A stretch of DNA of 16,650 nt, from assembly GCA_002501845.1 (NCBI GenBank), contig DAOL01000020.1, positions 4,989 through 21,638 on the forward strand, read 5' to 3'. The notes below the pieces were generated by a model. It was not told where the DNA came from. It saw only the letters and a list, made by a program, of their open reading frames with translations, and ran no database searches. A program made the position numbers and the translations under genes. This DNA is from Nitrososphaera sp. UBA217 (lineage in GTDB: Archaea; Thermoproteota; Nitrososphaeria; Nitrososphaerales; Nitrososphaeraceae). This document shows, piece after piece, positions 13,315 to 16,650 of the stretch (the first letter of the stretch is position 1; every line of letters begins with the position of its first letter).

Positions 13315-13323
13315 AATATATAG
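13315..13323 (+). promoter_or_regulatory. aroC: Internal TATA box before aroC
   Basis: AATATATAG in the 44-nt aroA-aroC gap is centred about 31 nt before ATG 13350, giving a leader of 4-5 nt. It argues against the in-frame GTG 13335 as the start and for a sub-operon of aroC, the fusion gene and tyrA. Confidence 0.55.
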
Positions 13324-13349
13324 AACAGGCTCAAGTGCACCTAATAGTG

Positions 13350-14444
13350 ATGGGTGGCAGCATTATAGGCGAGCGGTTTGTCGCCATGAGCTTTGGGGAA
13401 AGCCACGGAAAGTGCGTCGGAATAGTCGTGGATGGATGTCCCGCAGGCCTGCCTCTAAATGAGTCTGACATACAGGGGCTGCTCGATCTAAGAAAACCGG
13501 GCCAGTCCGTTGTCACAACCCAGCGGAAAGAAGAAGACAAAGTAGATATTATTTCCGGCGTTTTCAACGCCCACACCACAGGTGCGCCCATCTGCATGTT
13601 GATATGGAACAAAGATTCTGATTCTCGACCATACGAAATCATAAAGAACATCCCCCGCCCGAGCCATGCTGACTATCCGGCGATGGTAAAGTATGGTGGT
13701 TTTGCGGACTACCGCGGAGGCGGCAGGTTTTCCGGCAGGCTCACTGCAACGCTGGTGATGGCCGGAGCCGTTGCCGCCAAGCTGCTAAAGCAGACGCTTG
13801 GTATCGAGACGGTAGCATACACTACAGAGATCGGCACAGTCATAGCTAGCAACATAACGCCAGCCAACATTGCCACTCGATACAGCAATGACATCAGATG
13901 CCCAGATCCGGCGGCCGCCGAAAAAATGAAGGACATGATTCTGCAAGCAAGGCAGGATGGCGACTCACTTGGTGGCGTCATCGAATGCACAACCACCAAC
14001 CTCCCTGTTGGGCTTGGCGAACCCATATTTGCGTCGCTCGAGTCAGATCTTTCGAAGGCTCTCTTTAGCATACCTGCGGTTAAAGCCGTCGAGTTTGGCT
14101 CTGGCTTTGCCGGCAGCAAAAGGCGCGGCTCTGAAAATAACGACCTCTATACAACGAAGAATGGCAAGGTGGTGACAAAGACCAACAACGCCGGTGGTAT
14201 ATTGGGCGGACTTTCAAACGGTATGCCACTTGTCATCAGGATTGGCTTCAAGCCGGCAGCGTCAATAGCAAAAACGCAGAAAACACTTGACATTTCGAGG
14301 AAATCGGAGGCGAGTCTCGAAGTGCCGGGCCGGCACGACCCATGCGTCGTTCCGAGGGCGCCTCCGGTTGTCGAGTGCGTCGTCTCGATGGTTCTTGCTG
14401 ACCATGCTATCATGGCAGGCCTCATTCCGTCCGTGCTCAGGTGA
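13350..14444 (+). CDS. aroC: Chorismate synthase
   Basis: Last step of the common pathway: anti-1,4 elimination of phosphate from EPSP to chorismate, needing reduced FMN. It is 364 aa from ATG 13350. Family signatures: SFGESHGKCVGIVVDG (14-29), RKPGQSVVTTQRKEEDKV (48-65), RPSHADYPAMVKYGGFADYR (103-122), GGGRFSGRLTA (123-133), GGILGGLSNG and RHDPCVVPRAPPVVE near the end. A GTG 15 nt upstream is in frame but too close to the TATA box to be transcribed. The stop TGA shares its A with the ATG of the next gene. Confidence 0.97.
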   Translation: MGGSIIGERFVAMSFGESHGKCVGIVVDGCPAGLPLNESDIQGLLDLRKPGQSVVTTQRKEEDKVDIISGVFNAHTTGAPICMLIWNKDSDSRPYEIIKNIPRPSHADYPAMVKYGGFADYRGGGRFSGRLTATLVMAGAVAAKLLKQTLGIETVAYTTEIGTVIASNITPANIATRYSNDIRCPDPAAAEKMKDMILQARQDGDSLGGVIECTTTNLPVGLGEPIFASLESDLSKALFSIPAVKAVEFGSGFAGSKRRGSENNDLYTTKNGKVVTKTNNAGGILGGLSNGMPLVIRIGFKPAASIAKTQKTLDISRKSEASLEVPGRHDPCVVPRAPPVVECVVSMVLADHAIMAGLIPSVLR

Positions 14445-15826
14445 TGGTGATGGGCAAGAACGACGAGCTGGAATCATTGCGTCATCAGGTCAGTGACATA
14501 ACGGCGCAAATAATACGTAACGTGCACCGACGGATGGAGCTCGCGAAGCAGATCGGAGAGATAAAAAGCAGCCTTGGCATAGACGTCAAAGACGAGAAGG
14601 TCGAGCAGGAGATACGACTCAGGGTGCTTTCACTCGCAGATGAAATCGGCATGGGCCGCGACTTTGCATTGCAGTTGCTCAACGTCCTGCTTGAGGAATC
14701 CGAGCAGGCGCAAGTGCAAAAACGCCTGCAGAAGGGACAGAGGCAGACACACCTTGGCATATTTATGAAGGCAAAGCAGCTCGAAGCGTCAGGAAAAAGG
14801 ATAATCCACATGGAGATTGGTGAGCCAGACTACCCGCCTCCTGCAAGAGTCGGCGAATCACTTGCAGATTCATTCAGACTAAGACAATACCATTACACAG
14901 ACACGCGCGGAATACCAAAGTTGCGCGACGCAATTGCAGAGAAAGAAGGTGTGTCTGAAGATGAGGTGGTGGTGACGCCGGGCGGCCGCTTCGCAGTTTT
15001 CAGTGCAATCACTTCATTGCTAAAGGCAGGACAGGAGCTGATAGTTATAGAACCTGCTTGGCCGGCGTACAAACAATGCGCCGACTTTATCGGGGCAAGG
15101 ACTAAAGTCCTTCGGACTACCTTTGCAAACAAGTGGACGCCGGACCTACAGCAGCTGGAAGAAATGATGAACCCAAGCACGAAAATGATAGTGCTCAACT
15201 ATCCAAACAACCCGACAGGCAAGATTCTTGATGGCAAGAGATTGGAAAGAATAGTGTCGGTCGCCAAAGACAACGGCCTCTACCTGCTGAGCGATGAAGT
15301 TTATGCAGATTACACATTGAAGAAATTCGCCAGCATCCATGAATACGGGTACGACAAGAGCATTCTTGTGTCGTCATTTTCAAAGCGCTACGCCATGACC
15401 GGATTCAGAGTAGGCTATGCTGTCGCAAACAACGACATCATCGCCAAAATTGCCTCGGTGCAGGCGATAGGGATAACAAGCGTTGCAGAGCCGATGCAGC
15501 GCGCCGCGCTAGCAGCCATGAGCGAATACCCGTCAGAAAACGTCAGGATGATGAAAAAGAGGCTTGACTTTGTTTGTGGCAAGCTCAAAGAAATGTCGCT
15601 CCGGTTTGTCGAGCCGGAGGGCGCGATGTACGTGTACCCAGAGCTGCCAAGGGGAGAGGATATCGAGCTGGTTGAGAAGCTGCTTGAGAAAGGTGTAGCT
15701 ATAGCGCCAGGAAGCGGCTTTGGCGACTATTATAGACAGTTTGTCAGGATATCTGCTTGTCAGCCGGAGAAAATACTAGAAAAAGGGCTTACTATAATGG
15801 CATCCGTCATGAAGGAGCAGGCGTAA
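14444..15826 (+). CDS. Chorismate mutase (AroQ) fused to class I PLP aminotransferase
   Basis: 460 aa in two domains. Residues 6-90 are an AroQ-fold chorismate mutase: the catalytic residues of the E. coli mutase are matched with exact spacing (R13, R30, K41, D50, E54, Q88/Q90). Residues 100-460 are a fold-type I aminotransferase: YHYTDTRGIPKLR, NYPNNPTG (252-259), SDEVYADY (283-290), PLP lysine in SFSKRYAMTGFR (K314), and RISACQ near the end. The fusion would make prephenate and transaminate an aromatic or prephenate keto acid. Aminotransferase specificity is uncertain: tyrosine/phenylalanine, prephenate or aspartate. The start could be any of four tandem in-frame codons, GTG 14441, ATG 14444, GTG 14447 or ATG 14450. 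I chose ATG 14444, which overlaps the aroC stop. Confidence 0.92.
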   Translation: MVMGKNDELESLRHQVSDITAQIIRNVHRRMELAKQIGEIKSSLGIDVKDEKVEQEIRLRVLSLADEIGMGRDFALQLLNVLLEESEQAQVQKRLQKGQRQTHLGIFMKAKQLEASGKRIIHMEIGEPDYPPPARVGESLADSFRLRQYHYTDTRGIPKLRDAIAEKEGVSEDEVVVTPGGRFAVFSAITSLLKAGQELIVIEPAWPAYKQCADFIGARTKVLRTTFANKWTPDLQQLEEMMNPSTKMIVLNYPNNPTGKILDGKRLERIVSVAKDNGLYLLSDEVYADYTLKKFASIHEYGYDKSILVSSFSKRYAMTGFRVGYAVANNDIIAKIASVQAIGITSVAEPMQRAALAAMSEYPSENVRMMKKRLDFVCGKLKEMSLRFVEPEGAMYVYPELPRGEDIELVEKLLEKGVAIAPGSGFGDYYRQFVRISACQPEKILEKGLTIMASVMKEQA

Positions 15827-15827
15827 A

Positions 15828-16650
15828 TTGCAGGAAATAGCAATCATCGGAGCCGCCGGCAAGATGGGATCGTGGTTCACCGATTATTTTGTCCAGCGTG
15901 GACTGCGTGTGTCTGTGTATGATGTAAATAAAAAAATACTCAGGCCTTTCGATAACATCAGGATTGAAAACAGCATAAGTGACTGCGTCAAGGGTGCCGA
16001 TCTTGTGCTTGTCTCTGTACCTGTGCGTATGACACCGCGAGTCCTTAGGGAATGCACAAAAAGCATGAAGGATGGCGCGGTCATTTCAGAAATATCGTCA
16101 GTAAAGCACAGAACGTTCAGGACGCTCAGGCAGGCGCCGGACAACCTGCGGCCGCTCTGCATTCACCCGATGTTTGGGCCGGGCGCTAGCGGGAAGATGC
16201 AGGTCAAGATACTGATGGTGCCTGTCAGGAACGAAGAAAAAGAGCTAAAAATCGTGCACGAGATGTTTGAAAACGCTCAAGTAAAAGTGCTTCCAACGGC
16301 AAAGGTTCATGACGAGTCTATTGCAATCGTCCTTGGATTGACGTACTTCGCAAACATTGTATTTGCCAGGGTCGTGTCGACGAGCAACATTTCAATGCTC
16401 AAGCAGGTATCGGGTACAACCTTTGGCCTCCAGTCACTCATCGCAGAGAGCATATTAACTAATGAGCCTGATCTTCTTGTGGCCCTTATTCAAGAAAACC
16501 CATATGTCAAGAAATACATCGAGCAATATGTTAAGGAAGCATCAGCAGTGGCAAAGCTTGCGTCTGCCAATGACAGCAGGAAGCTCAAGGCCGGCCTGAA
16601 AAAGGTCAGGTTGAAACTAGAAAAGTGGCAGGATCTCCAGCAGTCTTATC
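15828..16650 (+). CDS. tyrA: Prephenate dehydrogenase, C-terminus beyond the right edge
   Basis: NAD(P)-dependent oxidative decarboxylation of prephenate (or arogenate) to the tyrosine precursor. 274 codons are visible and the frame is open at the edge. The Rossmann motif is IIGAAGKMGSWF (6-17) with D32 after the second strand. VLVSVPVRMTP (60-70), SEISSVKH (88-94) and IHPMFGPG (112-119, catalytic His) are the TyrA/PDH signatures, and a helical dimerisation domain follows. The start is TTG 15828, directly after the preceding stop codon plus one base (TAA-A-TTG), with AAGGAG 10 nt upstream. Its position after the mutase-aminotransferase supports tyrosine synthesis. Confidence 0.93.
   Translation, partial: MQEIAIIGAAGKMGSWFTDYFVQRGLRVSVYDVNKKILRPFDNIRIENSISDCVKGADLVLVSVPVRMTPRVLRECTKSMKDGAVISEISSVKHRTFRTLRQAPDNLRPLCIHPMFGPGASGKMQVKILMVPVRNEEKELKIVHEMFENAQVKVLPTAKVHDESIAIVLGLTYFANIVFARVVSTSNISMLKQVSGTTFGLQSLIAESILTNEPDLLVALIQENPYVKKYIEQYVKEASAVAKLASANDSRKLKAGLKKVRLKLEKWQDLQQSY

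Noticed and set aside
1..16650. CRISPR arrays, insertion sequences, rRNA
   Set aside because: No regularly spaced repeats, transposase frames, flanking duplications or rRNA segments were seen.

Overview
The window looks like chromosomal DNA of an ammonia-oxidising archaeon of the Nitrososphaera type (Thaumarchaeota/Nitrososphaerota). Evidence: a two-subunit archaeal primase; the archaeal entry to the shikimate pathway (ADTH synthase plus DHQ synthase II instead of DAHP synthase plus AroB); a GHMP-type shikimate kinase; many genes with a TATA-like box about 25-32 nt before the start codon (leaderless or nearly so); and several tiny zinc-finger proteins. The lineage is inferred from these traits, not from a search.

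Layout. 1-938 (minus): C-terminally cut multi-pass membrane protein. 977-3162 (minus): priL-priS, joined by an ATGA overlap. 3227-4078 (plus): endonuclease IV, divergent from priL. 4081-4625 (minus): a one-TM small protein and a C2H2 mini-protein. 4626-4985: gap with inverted repeats, a possible 31-codon ORF and the aroA' control region. 4986-6825 (plus): aroA'-aroB'. 6826-9449: a 2.6-kb block unrelated to aromatic synthesis, with a 43-aa zinc-knuckle protein, a possibly structured intergenic region, an orphan SPPY-type DNA methyltransferase, a PPOX-family flavoprotein gene broken by two frameshifts, a 114-aa CxxC protein, a 102-aa membrane-anchored Cys protein and a 48-aa C2H2 protein. 9450-16650 (plus): aroD, aroE, aroK, aroA, aroC, a chorismate mutase-aminotransferase fusion and tyrA (cut by the right edge).

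Together the aro genes encode a route from the ADTH precursors to chorismate and on towards tyrosine: AroA' and AroB' make 3-dehydroquinate, AroD/AroE/AroK/AroA/AroC take it to chorismate, and the fused mutase-aminotransferase plus TyrA form the tyrosine branch. From aroE onward genes are nearly contiguous, with overlaps of 1-8 nt at several joints and one internal TATA box before aroC. TTG starts are unusually common. The priSL/nfo group is a replication-repair neighbourhood.

Most worth following: (i) the 7002-7100 segment, which can fold as three hairpins closed by a 6-bp stem, next to a 12-bp palindromic TATA-like site; (ii) a Shine-Dalgarno/hairpin/ATG arrangement before aroA'; (iii) the small zinc proteins; (iv) the broken PPOX gene. 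No mobile element, CRISPR array, rRNA or convincing tRNA was seen.
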